From: Aciduricibacillus chroicocephali
GTDB lineage: Bacteria; Bacillota; Bacilli; Bacillales; Amphibacillaceae
DNA: 64,000 bases
Direction: 5' to 3'
NCBI RefSeq assembly: GCF_030762805.1
Contig: NZ_CP129113.1
Coordinates: 1,688,001 to 1,752,000, forward strand
Part shown: in pieces, positions 20,415 through 29,656 of the stretch
Layout of the letters: each line of letters opens with the position of its first letter
Position numbering within the stretch: position 1 is the first letter of the stretch
The notes under the pieces: model-generated
Databases searched by the model: none
Told to the model about the DNA's origin: nothing
What the model saw: the letters and a program-made list of their open reading frames with translations, nothing else
Position numbers and translations under genes: made by a program

Positions 20415-21271
20415 GAGCGCACTCCTCCTTTTGCATGCATTGCCAGAAGAAGTGACAGTGTATCCTTCATATCATGTCGATTGATTACTTTGTCCAGCTG
20501 ACCATGCTTAAGCAGAAATTCAGACGTCTGAAAGTCTTTTGGCAACTTCTCACGAATAGTCTGTTCAATGATTCTACGGCCAGCAAAGCCGATAAGTGCA
20601 CCCGGCTCAGCAAAATTATAATCACCAAGTGATGCAAAACTTGCTGAAACACCACCTGTTGTCGGATGTGTCATAACGGAAATCATCAAACCGCCACTCT
20701 CAGAAAGACGTTTGATCGCCATTGAAGTTTTTGTCATCTGCATGAGGCTAAGAACGCCTTCCTGCATGCGGGCACCGCCGGATGCACAGAAAATGATGAA
20801 TGGAATGCCTTCATCTTTAGCACGTTCAATTGCACGCGCGATTTTCTCGCCAACAACAGACCCCATACTACCCATTCGGAAGCGAGAATCCATAACGGCA
20901 AACGCTGTAGGATTACCATCAATCGTCCCTTTTCCTGTAACGATCGCTTCATTCATTCCAGTCTTCTGAATATCCTTCTCAATCTTGCCTTCATAGCCTG
21001 GGAAGCCCAGCGGGTTGCCTGTCTTGAGCTCCTTGTCCCACTCTTCAAATGAACCTTCATCAAAAAGGCTTTCAATCCGAACCCATGCACGCATCGGATG
21101 ATGATGTCCACAATTCGGGCAGACGAAAAGCTGTTTTTCCATTTCTTTCCGGTAAAAAATTTTATGGCAGCCATCACACTTCATCATAAGCCCTTCCGGA
21201 ACTTCGAGCTTCTGATCCTCACCAGGGATGGTCGCATATTTTTTCTTTTTGCCAAAGAAATCTTTAAGCAA
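20411..21271 (-). CDS. accD: Acetyl-CoA carboxylase carboxyltransferase subunit beta
   Basis: Beta subunit of the carboxyltransferase, with an N-terminal zinc ribbon C-X2-C ... C-X2-C ([10 protein letters not shown] ... VCPNCGHH) and the catalytic core [22 protein letters not shown] and [18 protein letters not shown]. The start is a TTG at 21271. GGAGG lies eight bases upstream and the protein then begins [13 protein letters not shown], matching the B. subtilis start. The frame stays open upstream to 21367, but that stretch holds the leader palindrome. 286 residues. First gene of accD-accA. Confidence 0.95.
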   Translation of the reverse strand: MLKDFFGKKKKYATIPGEDQKLEVPEGLMMKCDGCHKIFYRKEMEKQLFVCPNCGHHHPMRAWVRIESLFDEGSFEEWDKELKTGNPLGFPGYEGKIEKDIQKTGMNEAIVTGKGTIDGNPTAFAVMDSRFRMGSMGSVVGEKIARAIERAKDEGIPFIIFCASGGARMQEGVLSLMQMTKTSMAIKRLSESGGLMISVMTHPTTGGVSASFASLGDYNFAEPGALIGFAGRRIIEQTIREKLPKDFQTSEFLLKHGQLDKVINRHDMKDTLSLLLAMHAKGGVRS

Positions 21272-21307
21272 AGTCCACTCCTCCTTATACGTCAACACGG
21301 AAGACTC

Positions 21308-21389
21308 TGTCTGTTTTAACAGACAAAGGACCTGTCTATGCCACATATGTAAAACTACTATAATCAATAGAAAATAAAAATGCTGTCAA
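21308..21389 (-). promoter_or_regulatory. accDA promoter and leader palindrome
   Basis: On the minus strand a consensus TTGACA (21389-21384) is followed after 18 bases by GATTAT (21365-21360), a moderate -10. In the untranslated leader lies a perfect 16-base palindrome, GTCTGTTTTAACAGAC (21308-21323), with no T tract. FapR controls acc genes in some bacilli, but I do not see the FapR consensus here. Confidence 0.55.
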
Positions 21390-21476
21390 CATTCGTCGAC
21401 TTTGTAAAATTAAATTGGAAAGCTGACCGTAACCTCCTAATTATAGCAAACGAGCTATCTGTGTAAAGTGACAGCC

Positions 21477-24400
21477 TTAGCCTTCCAACTTAAGAACAAC
21501 TTGTCCCTGACCGAAATATTGTTTTAATTCAGCTATACAAGATTCGTTTGTATCCATCGCATAGGAAGATTGAAGCCCGTAAGTCTTCTTTTTATCCTCA
21601 TGATAGAAACGGATCGGTACATGTCCGGGATGACATTTCGCCGTCTTCTGGAGGAAAGATAGAGCTTCACGCTCCGATTTTCCCTTCTCCAATTTGATAT
21701 AGAGCGTTTCCTGTTTCACTTCTTGTAAAATATTCTCATCGAAAGGCATTGCATCATTAATGAGCCATTGCAATACATCTTTTCTCATCTCCACTTTGCC
21801 GCTGACGAACAACATAATCCCTTCTTCGAGAAAACGATTTGTATTGCGATACGTTTCAGGAAACATGACGGCTTCCATTTCAGCCGTCTCATCACTCAAG
21901 GTCAGAAACGCCATTGATTCGCCCCGTTTTGTCCGAATCACCTTCATACTTTGCAATATCGCGCATGTTTTCAAATTCCGTTTTCCTGAAGATCCATCCG
22001 CTTCCGCTAAGGAGATGAAGCCACTGACCTTGAGCCTGGAACGATAGTTTTTCAGTGGGTGGCTTGATACATAAACGCCAAGCAAATCCTTCTCATCCTG
22101 AAGTTTCTGCACTTGGCTCATATCTTCCATTTCCGTATAATTCCCTTCCAACTCGTCATAAAAGAAGCTTTCCTGGCCATCGAGGTCTCCAAAGAGCTCT
22201 CCCTGCTCCATCGCACTATCTACAGAAGCAAGCATCGTTGCTCGGTTCGGATGAAGTTCGTCAAAAGCACCTGATAGAATAAGTGTCTCAATCATTGCAC
22301 GCGTAATAATTTTCAAATCTACCCTTAAGCAAAAATTGAACAGGTCACGGAAAGGTCCTCCTTGTTTGCGCTTCATGATGATTTCCCGCGCGACTTGATG
22401 GCCTATCCCGCGAATTGCGTTCAAACCCATGCGGATTTTCCCCTGTTCTGCCGAGAAGAAACCAAAGCTTCGATTCACTGAAGGCGCAAGGACATCAATT
22501 CCGAGATCACGTGCTTCTTTTATATAAGCTGCAAGCTTGTCATGGCTCCCATGAACAGAGGTCATCAGCTCTGCGAAGAAACTTGCAGGGTGATGTGCCT
22601 TTAAATAGCTCAGCTGAAAGGCAATTTCACTATAAGCAACGGCATGACTTTTATTAAAACCGTAATTTGAAAAACGAACGATCCATTCAAATATCTGCTC
22701 CGCCACTTCCATCGTGTAACCATTTTCCAGACAGCCCGAAACGAATGCAGAGCGTTGTTCTTCAAGCACCTCTTTTTTCTTCTTGCCAACAGCCCGGCGC
22801 AGAATGTCTGCACGTCCAAGGGAAAATCCGGCAATTTTACTCGCAATTTGCATAATTTGCTCCTGATAGACGAGTACCCCGTATGTTTCCTTCAAGATCG
22901 GTTCAAGATCGGGATGAAGATATGTAACAGGTTCTGTACCATGCTTGCGCTTGATATAGGTCGGAATGTAATCCATCGGGCCCGGACGATAGAGCGCATT
23001 GACCGCCACAATATCTTCAAAACGAGTTGGACCAAGCTCCCGAAGCACTCGTTTCATGCCAGCTGATTCAAGCTGAAAAATTCCGTTTGTACGGCCTTCT
23101 TGCAATAATCTGTACGTTGCTGCATCATCTTTTGGCAAGTTATGAAGATCAATTTTAACCTTTTCAGTATGATGAACCGATGATAGCATCCGCTCAATCA
23201 TAGACAAATTGCGCAGTCCTAGAAAATCCATCTTAAGAAGACCGATCGCTTCAAGATCATTCATCGGGAATTGAGTAAGCGTCACTTCGCCGGAACCTGG
23301 AATAAGCGGAACGTGATTCACAAGGGGTTCCTCACTTATTACAACACCGGCGGCATGAGTGGAAATATGCCGAGGCAACCCTTCTAGCCTTGAGGCGATG
23401 CGGAACAGCTGCTGAATTGATTCTGTCTGCCTTATATATTCATTCAGCTCGCGCGACTGTCTTGCGTAGTCAACGATATGCATTGTACCAAGCTTTGTCA
23501 TTTCTTTAAGGATGAAACGAAGATCCTGGTCGCTAATTCCTAGGGTCTTCACGAGCTCGCGAATAAGCGACCTTGCAGCAAACGTACCGAATGTGATGAT
23601 TTGAGCAACATGTTCAGCACCGTATTTCCTTCTCACATATTGAATCACCTCATCACGCCGCTGGTCGGAGAAGTCGACATCAATATCCGGCATCGTCACA
23701 CGCTCCGGATTAAGAAAACGTTCAAAAAGCAATCCGTAGCGGATCGGATCGACCTCTGTAATTCCAAGAACATACGCAACGAGAGAGCCCGCTGCAGAAC
23801 CCCGCCCAGGTCCGACCATGATTCCTTCTCTTTTTGCAAAGTCGATAAAATCAGCAACTATTAGGAAATAGTCGCTGAATTTCATTTGACTGATCACCGA
23901 TAGCTCATATTTCATCCGCTCATAGGCAACATTATCGTCTTTACTATAGGCTGAAGTAAATTTCTGCTCGCAGACTTGGCGCAAGTATTCGTCTGCTGTC
24001 TGACCTTGTTCGACTGGATAGGATGGGAGCATCTGTCTGTCAAAGTCAAGCTCCAAATTGCAACGCTCCGCAATTTCCCCCGTTGCAGCCAGCACCTCCG
24101 GAAAATCAGCAAATAGCTGTTCCATCTCATCTTTAGTTCGGAAATGCATTGGAGCGGACGTGCTAGCGGAACCAGAGTCAAATTTCCTTCCTTCTCGCAT
24201 CGCCTGCAAGCAATGAAACGCCTCTGAATCTTTGTGATCAAGGTAGCGCACTTCCGGCAGCGCAACTACTTTCATGTCCAGATGTTCCGAAAAGGCACAC
24301 AAAGATTTCAGCATCTCCGCTTTTCGCACAACGGATAAATCTGCACCAATATGAATATTTCCTGCTGCGAAAACCTTTTTCCACTTATCGATATGCCCCT

Positions 24401-24818
24401 GCATATCATCGAATCGATAATCTAAAAGCATATTGAACAACAAAGATTCATTGACAGGTAAAACGCCAATGACCCCTTCTGTAAAACCCGATAAATCTTC
24501 CACTTGAAATGTTTCATCCGATGTCTGTAGTTCTGTCGACAATCGAATAAGTGAATGGTAGCCGTCCATATTTTCAGAAAGCAGAATAATTCGTTCTTCC
24601 TGCCCGATATCTCCAACGAAAATATTCATACCGATTATCGGCTTCACACCATTCTCCGTACAAGCCTTGTAAAATGGAATGGCACCGTGCAGCACACTGT
24701 TATCAACAAGAGCAACCGCACTGCAGCCACTTTCTCTCGCGCGATTTGCGAGCCGGTCAATATGTATCGTACTTTCCATCAGGCTGAAGCCACTTCTGAC
24801 ATATAAGTGTGCAAACAT
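21477..24818 (-). CDS. dnaE: DNA polymerase III alpha subunit DnaE
   Basis: 1113-residue replicative polymerase of the DnaE3 type, which in bacilli extends RNA primers before handing over to PolC. The N-terminal PHP domain starts FAHLYVRSGFSLMES. The catalytic acidic motif is MPDIDVDFSDQRRDEVI within the palm. Then come the fingers (YRPGPMDYIPTYIKRKHG), the helix-hairpin-helix region (NAIRGIGHQVAREII) and a C-terminal OB fold. The ATG at 24818 follows GGAGGG. Divergent from ytrH. In B. subtilis ytsJ lies between dnaE and accD; here it is absent. Confidence 0.97.
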   Translation of the reverse strand: MFAHLYVRSGFSLMESTIHIDRLANRARESGCSAVALVDNSVLHGAIPFYKACTENGVKPIIGMNIFVGDIGQEERIILLSENMDGYHSLIRLSTELQTSDETFQVEDLSGFTEGVIGVLPVNESLLFNMLLDYRFDDMQGHIDKWKKVFAAGNIHIGADLSVVRKAEMLKSLCAFSEHLDMKVVALPEVRYLDHKDSEAFHCLQAMREGRKFDSGSASTSAPMHFRTKDEMEQLFADFPEVLAATGEIAERCNLELDFDRQMLPSYPVEQGQTADEYLRQVCEQKFTSAYSKDDNVAYERMKYELSVISQMKFSDYFLIVADFIDFAKREGIMVGPGRGSAAGSLVAYVLGITEVDPIRYGLLFERFLNPERVTMPDIDVDFSDQRRDEVIQYVRRKYGAEHVAQIITFGTFAARSLIRELVKTLGISDQDLRFILKEMTKLGTMHIVDYARQSRELNEYIRQTESIQQLFRIASRLEGLPRHISTHAAGVVISEEPLVNHVPLIPGSGEVTLTQFPMNDLEAIGLLKMDFLGLRNLSMIERMLSSVHHTEKVKIDLHNLPKDDAATYRLLQEGRTNGIFQLESAGMKRVLRELGPTRFEDIVAVNALYRPGPMDYIPTYIKRKHGTEPVTYLHPDLEPILKETYGVLVYQEQIMQIASKIAGFSLGRADILRRAVGKKKKEVLEEQRSAFVSGCLENGYTMEVAEQIFEWIVRFSNYGFNKSHAVAYSEIAFQLSYLKAHHPASFFAELMTSVHGSHDKLAAYIKEARDLGIDVLAPSVNRSFGFFSAEQGKIRMGLNAIRGIGHQVAREIIMKRKQGGPFRDLFNFCLRVDLKIITRAMIETLILSGAFDELHPNRATMLASVDSAMEQGELFGDLDGQESFFYDELEGNYTEMEDMSQVQKLQDEKDLLGVYVSSHPLKNYRSRLKVSGFISLAEADGSSGKRNLKTCAILQSMKVIRTKRGESMAFLTLSDETAEMEAVMFPETYRNTNRFLEEGIMLFVSGKVEMRKDVLQWLINDAMPFDENILQEVKQETLYIKLEKGKSEREALSFLQKTAKCHPGHVPIRFYHEDKKKTYGLQSSYAMDTNESCIAELKQYFGQGQVVLKLEG

Positions 24819-24895
24819 GCATATTCCCTCCGCTCATTTCCTTCTTAACCATTATAGCGGATTACCGCTTTCCGGTCATTTACTGTCTTCCTCTT

Positions 24896-24924
24896 TCATA
24901 AGGCAGCTGTATCCAGCATACAAT
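24896..24924 (+). promoter_or_regulatory. SigE-type promoter of ytrH-ytrI
   Basis: A perfect SigE -10, CATACAAT (24917-24924), lies about 15 bases after a TCATAA element that resembles the SigE -35. The downstream genes are mother-cell sporulation genes in B. subtilis, which fits. Confidence 0.7.
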
Positions 24925-24964
24925 TCACTATCCAATTCAGTTTGTCCAAAAAGGTGGAGTTCAG

Positions 24965-25297
24965 GTGGAAGAACGCTTCTTCGTCACATTCATACATTGT
25001 TTTTTTATAGCTTTCGGAGTCATACTCGGTGGTGCATTTATTGGAAGCATCGGTTCTTTCGCAACTGGAGATGCTCCGCTAGCAGTTATGCAGCGGATTG
25101 CAAAAAGCTTGAGGATCTGGGCAATCGCAGCGGCAATTGGCGGCACATTTGATGCGATTGCCAATTTTGAACGTGGCATTTTCGACGGGTCGACGATTGA
25201 TATTTTCAAACAAGGTCTACTCATTCTTTCTGCAATGGCTGGGGTTAAGACCGCCATGGTCCTCCTCGCTTGGTTCACTCAGGAGGAGATGCTCTAA
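24965..25297 (+). CDS. ytrH: Sporulation membrane protein YtrH
   Basis: 110-residue membrane protein with hydrophobic helices near 8-30, 46-65 and 80-104. It matches YtrH, which in B. subtilis is made in the mother cell and needed for full spore resistance. The start is GTG at 24965, chosen because GGTGGAG precedes it and no ATG lies near. Its TAA overlaps the ytrI ATG by one base, so the pair is coupled. A SigE-type promoter precedes it. Confidence 0.88.
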   Translation: MEERFFVTFIHCFFIAFGVILGGAFIGSIGSFATGDAPLAVMQRIAKSLRIWAIAAAIGGTFDAIANFERGIFDGSTIDIFKQGLLILSAMAGVKTAMVLLAWFTQEEML

Positions 25298-25800
25298 TGC
25301 ATATCCCCCCTTATCATAAACAGCCCGGATGGCAACGTTTCTTTGCGGGAGCTTTTTTTGGCGGCTTAATTGCTTACATGATCTTCCTATTCATGTACGG
25401 AACGATGCAGGCTGATTTTCAAGAAGAGCATCTTGCATTAAAAGCAGAAACAGCGGAACTGAAGCGCCAGAACACAGCTTTGCTTGAGGACAATCAAAAT
25501 CTTGATGAAAAATCAAAAGAAGAAATTGGCATTGATTCAATTGATATTGCTATTTTAAATAGCGAAGAGATGAAATTTGACCGTTTGCTCGGCCATCAGC
25601 TCACAGAACTCGTCAGGGAGGAAGTCGATCAAATCATCGGTGCTCCCATCGGATCAGTTGCGGAGAACGCAGACCTTCTCGTCTCAACAATTGAGAATAA
25701 GACGTACGAAATCGACGACTTCTCCTATAAGCTTGAAGTTCGCAGACTGACAATATACAAAAAAGTACATATCGCGGTTCACGCCAAATTTAAAAAGTAA
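25297..25800 (+). CDS. ytrI: Sporulation protein YtrI
   Basis: 167 residues: a short cytoplasmic N-terminus, one membrane helix at about 17-38 (FFAGAFFGGLIAYMIFLFMY), a coiled-coil stretch rich in Glu and Lys (45-70), and a soluble C-terminal domain. Partner of YtrH in mother-cell sporulation. The ATG at 25297 follows AGGAGG inside the ytrH end; a frame from 25270 only adds residues translated from ytrH. The molecular role is not known. Confidence 0.87.
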   Translation: MHIPPYHKQPGWQRFFAGAFFGGLIAYMIFLFMYGTMQADFQEEHLALKAETAELKRQNTALLEDNQNLDEKSKEEIGIDSIDIAILNSEEMKFDRLLGHQLTELVREEVDQIIGAPIGSVAENADLLVSTIENKTYEIDDFSYKLEVRRLTIYKKVHIAVHAKFKK

Positions 25801-25801
25801 A

Positions 25802-25835
25802 AACACCTTCACAGCTAGAAAAAGCTGTAAAGGTG
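25802..25835 (-). terminator. Terminator between ytrI and nrnA
   Basis: ACACCTT-ACAGCT / AGCTGT-AAGGTGT hairpin. The minus strand continues with TTTTTA, so it mainly serves nrnA, but convergent ytrI transcripts also cross it. Confidence 0.75.
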
Positions 25836-25841
25836 TACTGC

Positions 25842-26783
25842 TCATTTATATTCAGCGCATAATGCATCAAGATCAGAAATCAGTGCATCAGCTTCATTCC
25901 ATGAATACACAGCCGCGCCTGATGCTAGCGGATGGCCACCGCCATTATACTTATTGGCAAGCTTATTGATAACTGGTCCCTTGGAACGGAGACGCACACG
26001 GATTTCTTTTTCCTCTTCAATGAAATACACCCATGCTTTGATGCCGCGAATGTCACCGAGGATTCCGACGAGCGCACTTGTTTCAGCAACTGTCACATCA
26101 TACTTCTCTATAATCTCTCTTGTTAGCTTGATTGCGCATGCACCGGATGGCAAGAGCTCGTAATTGGAAAGCACATAGCCTTTCAGCTTGGCAATTGCAT
26201 CTTTCACATCATAGAGCCCGTTATAGAGTGCAGTTCTATCAAAATTATACTGGACAAGCTCTGCTGCTACACGGAAAGTTTTGTCCGTCGCACTTGGGAA
26301 AAGGAAACGGCCCGTGTCACCGACGATTCCACCATAGATTAAACGAGCAGCACTGTCTGTCATCTTAAATCCATTATCTTTGTTTTCAAGGTAAAATTCA
26401 TAGATCATCTCACTGCATGAACTTGCGTTTGTATCGACCCAGAGGAGATCTCCATATGGATCATTGTTCGGGTGATGATCAATTTTAATCAGTTTCGCTC
26501 CCTTGTTGTACCGTTGGTCGCTTATACGCTCTGTATTCGCAGTATCACAAACAATGACAAGTGCTCCTTCATACATATCATCTGTAACAGTGTCCATACG
26601 AATGAGGAATTCCAAATCAGGATCTTCTTCACCTGTAAGATAGATCTTCTTATCAGGGAAGCTTGCACGCAAGATTTCCCCAAGACCTGCTTGAGAACCA
26701 TAAGCATCCGGATCGGGTCTAATATGGCGGTGCAATATAATCGTTTCGTATTTCTTGATTTCCTCTGCAATTTCTCTGATCAT
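25842..26783 (-). CDS. nrnA: Bifunctional oligoribonuclease / pAp phosphatase NrnA
   Basis: DHH/DHHA1 phosphoesterase that degrades oligoribonucleotides of two to a few nucleotides and dephosphorylates 3'-phosphoadenosine 5'-phosphate. Seen motifs are HRHIRPDPDAYGSQ, the DHH box in KIDHHPNNDPYG, and the DHHA1 motif YNGGGHPLASGA. 313 residues is the usual size. Position next to ytpI and ytoI matches ytqI of B. subtilis. Confidence 0.95.
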   Translation of the reverse strand: MIREIAEEIKKYETIILHRHIRPDPDAYGSQAGLGEILRASFPDKKIYLTGEEDPDLEFLIRMDTVTDDMYEGALVIVCDTANTERISDQRYNKGAKLIKIDHHPNNDPYGDLLWVDTNASSCSEMIYEFYLENKDNGFKMTDSAARLIYGGIVGDTGRFLFPSATDKTFRVAAELVQYNFDRTALYNGLYDVKDAIAKLKGYVLSNYELLPSGACAIKLTREIIEKYDVTVAETSALVGILGDIRGIKAWVYFIEEEKEIRVRLRSKGPVINKLANKYNGGGHPLASGAAVYSWNEADALISDLDALCAEYK

Positions 26784-26886
26784 GATAAATCCCTCTTTTC
26801 AGTTATTGAATTTATGTATTGATGCTGGATATGATTGCGCCGACACGATACAATGAAGAAAACGCTTTACATAAGGAGCCTGTTAT

Positions 26887-27180
26887 ATGTTCATCGTTGC
26901 TGTATTGATTTTGCTGTCGGCCATTTTGTACATCTATTATAAAGTACAAATCTTAAGAACGCGCGACTCATTGAGACAAGTATATTTTAACGCAAAAGCA
27001 AAACTTTGTCTTGGAAGCCTTGTTTTCTTTTTTGGAATTAATCAATACATTCTCTACCAGACTCGCTTGTCGCTCTTCATTGGGATTGTCTTCCTTCTTA
27101 TAGGCGGAGCACTTTCTGTCCGCGGCTTCAAAGAAACAAAACATTATCGCGGTGAATGGAAACGTTTGCGTACGGAATGA
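26887..27180 (+). CDS. ytpI: YtpI-like small membrane protein
   Basis: 97 residues with membrane segments at about 2-18, 42-60 and 64-80, and a basic C-terminus (HYRGEWKRLRTE). Resembles B. subtilis YtpI in size, topology and location between nrnA and ytoI. Function unknown. A ribosome-binding site AAGGAG lies just upstream of the ATG. Confidence 0.75.
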   Translation: MFIVAVLILLSAILYIYYKVQILRTRDSLRQVYFNAKAKLCLGSLVFFFGINQYILYQTRLSLFIGIVFLLIGGALSVRGFKETKHYRGEWKRLRTE

Positions 27181-27181
27181 C

Positions 27182-27226
27182 AAAAAGCCGGGAATCTCCA
27201 TCAAAATTGGAGGTTCCCGGCTTTTT
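27182..27226. terminator. Bidirectional terminator between ytpI and ytoI
   Basis: Long hairpin AAAAAGCCGGGAA-CTCC / GGAG-TTCCCGGCTTTTT with A and T runs on both flanks. It can stop both convergent transcripts. Confidence 0.93.
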
Positions 27227-28533
27227 TAACGGTCAATCAATTGAGCCATGATCATGCCTTTGCCGACGAGTTTTCGTTCGTTGAAGATTTCGACTTCAAC
27301 CTTTGCATAGATGCGGCCGGCTTCAAGCAAGTGCGGCTTTATGACAAGCGCTGTATCAATCTGTACAGGCTTGATGAAGAACACGGTCAGATTTTCAACG
27401 ACAAGCTCGCCTTTTTTCATATGATGCATCAGACGGCTCGCAGCTTCAATCATAATTGAAGTGAAGACTCCATTTGAAAGAGTTCCCAACTGATTCGTCA
27501 TTTGTGGAGCGACAATTGTTTCGTAAACCATTTTCTCATCGCTCTCTGTCATTTCACGCGCTATGATATCCTCAATTGTCTCCCCAATTTGCGGCTGGCG
27601 CTGAATATGCTGGAGTGCTTTCAGTACGTCCTGCCTGGTGACAATTCCGGTAAGTACCTGGTTTTCATCAACGACAGGGACAACTTCGATGCCTTCCCAT
27701 ACCATCATATGGGCGACAAAGGCTAGTGAAGTCTTCTCCTGAACGACCTGAGGATGCTTCGTCATTACTTTTTCTATTAGGATATTATGATCCTGTCGTA
27801 AAATATCCTTGGACGCGACCATACCGACGACATGCCGTTCTTCATTGATGACAGGGAATCTTGTATGAGCTGTTTCATTGTTCAGCACATGCCAGTCATG
27901 TACTGTATTTTCTGCTTTTAAGTAATAGCATTTATCAAAAGGGCGTGCAATATCAGATACAAAAACAATCTCTTTTTTAATCAGCTGATCATAGATTGCC
28001 CTGTTGATCATCGTCGCTACAGTAAACGTATCATAACTTGTAGAAATGATTGGCAAATTCTTTTCGTCAGCGAGACGCTTAATAGACTCTTCGGTATCAA
28101 ATCCCCCTGTAACAAGCACAGCTGCCCCTGCCTTTAAGGCAAGTTCATGAGCTCGGACACGGTTCCCGACAATAAGTAGGGATCCCGCCTCGGTGTAACC
28201 CATCATCGCGTCAAGCTGCATTGCTCCAATAAGGAATTTATGTAGCGTCTTATGAAGGCCATTGCGTCCGCCAAGTACTTGTCCATCTACAATATTGATA
28301 ATTTCAGCAAAGCTCAGTTTTTCAAAATTATCCTTGTTCTTCTTCTCGATTCGAATTGTACCTACACGCTCTATCGTACTGACGAGTCCTTGAGTCTCGG
28401 CATCTTTGATTGCCCGATATGCCGTGCCGTCTGATACTTGTAGCGTTTTGGCAATCTGGCGGACAGAGATTTTACTGCCCGCCTTCAATGAGTGTATATG
28501 CTGAATAATCTGTTCGTGTTTCGTCGCCACCAT
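27226..28533 (-). CDS. ytoI: CBS and hotdog domain regulator-like protein YtoI
   Basis: 435 residues with four parts: an N-terminal winged helix-turn-helix (1-60, ISVRQIAKTLQVSDGTAYRAI), a DRTGG domain (about 75-185), two CBS domains (190-305, VMTKHPQVV and GIVTRQDVLKAL), and a C-terminal thioesterase-like hotdog domain (320-430). CBS domains commonly bind adenine nucleotides. The protein family is conserved in bacilli, but its target is not known. The start was placed at 28533 (MVATKHEQ), since an upstream ten-residue leader is not conserved; the GTG one codon later is an alternative. Confidence 0.9.
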   Translation of the reverse strand: MVATKHEQIIQHIHSLKAGSKISVRQIAKTLQVSDGTAYRAIKDAETQGLVSTIERVGTIRIEKKNKDNFEKLSFAEIINIVDGQVLGGRNGLHKTLHKFLIGAMQLDAMMGYTEAGSLLIVGNRVRAHELALKAGAAVLVTGGFDTEESIKRLADEKNLPIISTSYDTFTVATMINRAIYDQLIKKEIVFVSDIARPFDKCYYLKAENTVHDWHVLNNETAHTRFPVINEERHVVGMVASKDILRQDHNILIEKVMTKHPQVVQEKTSLAFVAHMMVWEGIEVVPVVDENQVLTGIVTRQDVLKALQHIQRQPQIGETIEDIIAREMTESDEKMVYETIVAPQMTNQLGTLSNGVFTSIMIEAASRLMHHMKKGELVVENLTVFFIKPVQIDTALVIKPHLLEAGRIYAKVEVEIFNERKLVGKGMIMAQLIDR

Positions 28534-28602
28534 CTTACCCCGTCCCCAAACTGTACTAATCATGAATTATATAACTTATTATACAGTTAAAGGCGAAATT
28601 CC

Positions 28603-28833
28603 TCAATGGCTATCTGTCAACCTTTTTCGCTGTTCCTTCTGTTCTACTTCAAGCTTTGGCTGTAATTGTAAAAGAATAGCCAAGTTGGCACCAGCACAGA
28701 GCAGGAAGAAAACGAGCCATAACCCCCAGAACAGGAGACTTGCCCCGCTCGTCGCCTCAGGTATCTTGGGCCAGGCAATATACAGAAAGAACGCCGCCAG
28801 CAGCAGCCGGAGCAATGCATGGTTGCGAATCAT
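28603..28833 (-). CDS. Small two-helix membrane protein, unknown
   Basis: 76 residues beginning MIRNHALLRLLL, with hydrophobic stretches at 6-20 and 27-50 and a charged C-terminal tail (KLEVEQKEQRKRLTDSH). The ATG at 28833 has AAAGGAGAGG seven bases upstream, the reason I shortened a longer frame that runs to 28932 into the ytkL terminator. I do not recognise the family. It lies between the ytkL terminator and ytoI, in the same direction as both. Confidence 0.7.
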   Translation of the reverse strand: MIRNHALLRLLLAAFFLYIAWPKIPEATSGASLLFWGLWLVFFLLCAGANLAILLQLQPKLEVEQKEQRKRLTDSH

Positions 28834-28890
28834 GTTCACCTCTCCTTTCATCACTAATTCAATATATGCCTGTCCAGCTTCTGCGAGAAC

Positions 28891-28926
28891 AAAAAGAGCC
28901 GCTCCTGAGCTACAGCTCGAGCGACT
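28891..28926 (-). terminator. Terminator at the end of ytkL
   Basis: GAGTCGCTC/GAGCGGCTC stem (one G-T pair) followed by TTTTTG on the minus strand; the upstream arm includes the last ytkL codons. Confidence 0.75.
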
Positions 28927-29590
28927 CACCAATCTTTAAAAGCGTGCCTTTACCGGTACGAACATCTTTCGCAAAGGCATCTCCATCCTGTTTTATCCCC
29001 GGGAACGTATTGAAATGGATTGGCACTACTTGTTTCGCTTTAATCCAATCTGCTGCCAGCAATGCATCTTCTGGCCCCATCGTCACATTGTCCCCAATTG
29101 GCAAAAATGCTAGATCAATTTCATTCAGATCACCAATCAGTTTCATATCCGAGAAGAGCCCGGTATCTCCTGCATGATATATCGTTCTGCCTTCAGCTGT
29201 GAACAGAATCCCCGCTGGCATCCCCATATAAATGATGTTATCATCCTTGTCCATATAGGAAGATCCATGGAATGCTTGTGTTAATTTTACTATACCAAAG
29301 TCGAATTCATGCTTGCCACCAATATGGAGGGCATGTGTGTTCAATCCTTGAAGTCTTAAGTACGTCGCCAACTCAAAAGTTGCAACGACTAAAGCCCCTG
29401 TACGCTTGGCGATTTCAATCGTGTCGCCGACATGATCGTTATGACCATGCGAAAGCAAAATGACATCAGGATCGACTTTATCTGCATCAAGATCACACAG
29501 CTCATTTCCAGATATGAAAGGATCAATTAATATACGATGCTTTTCTGTCTCAATCATAACAACAGAATGTCCATGATAGGAAATCTTCAT
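28910..29590 (-). CDS. ytkL: UPF0173 metal-dependent hydrolase YtkL
   Basis: 226-residue metallo-beta-lactamase-fold protein. Metal ligands are visible as H-X-H-X-D-H in [10 protein letters not shown], the histidine in FHGSSYM, the HAGDTG aspartate and a C-terminal PIHFNTFP. The UPF0173 family has no settled substrate. The ATG at 29590 follows GGAGAG with seven-base spacing; the TTG one codon upstream is the alternative. Confidence 0.93.
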   Translation of the reverse strand: MKISYHGHSVVMIETEKHRILIDPFISGNELCDLDADKVDPDVILLSHGHNDHVGDTIEIAKRTGALVVATFELATYLRLQGLNTHALHIGGKHEFDFGIVKLTQAFHGSSYMDKDDNIIYMGMPAGILFTAEGRTIYHAGDTGLFSDMKLIGDLNEIDLAFLPIGDNVTMGPEDALLAADWIKAKQVVPIHFNTFPGIKQDGDAFAKDVRTGKGTLLKIGESLEL

Positions 29591-29611
29591 CAAGTATCTC
29601 TCCTTTAATAA

Positions 29612-29643
29612 AACACGCCTGGCAAGGAACTCCAGGCGTGTTT
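29612..29643 (-). terminator. Terminator after ald
   Basis: ACACGCCTGG/CCAGGCGTGT hairpin followed by TTTTATT on the minus strand, behind the ald stop. Confidence 0.9.
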
Positions 29644-29656
29644 ATCATTTTCAGAA

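Noticed and set aside
26864-26881. cre-like sequence (GAAAACGCTTTACA) upstream of ytpI
   Set aside because: One half-site has an extra base compared with the CcpA consensus, and the gene has no link to carbon metabolism.
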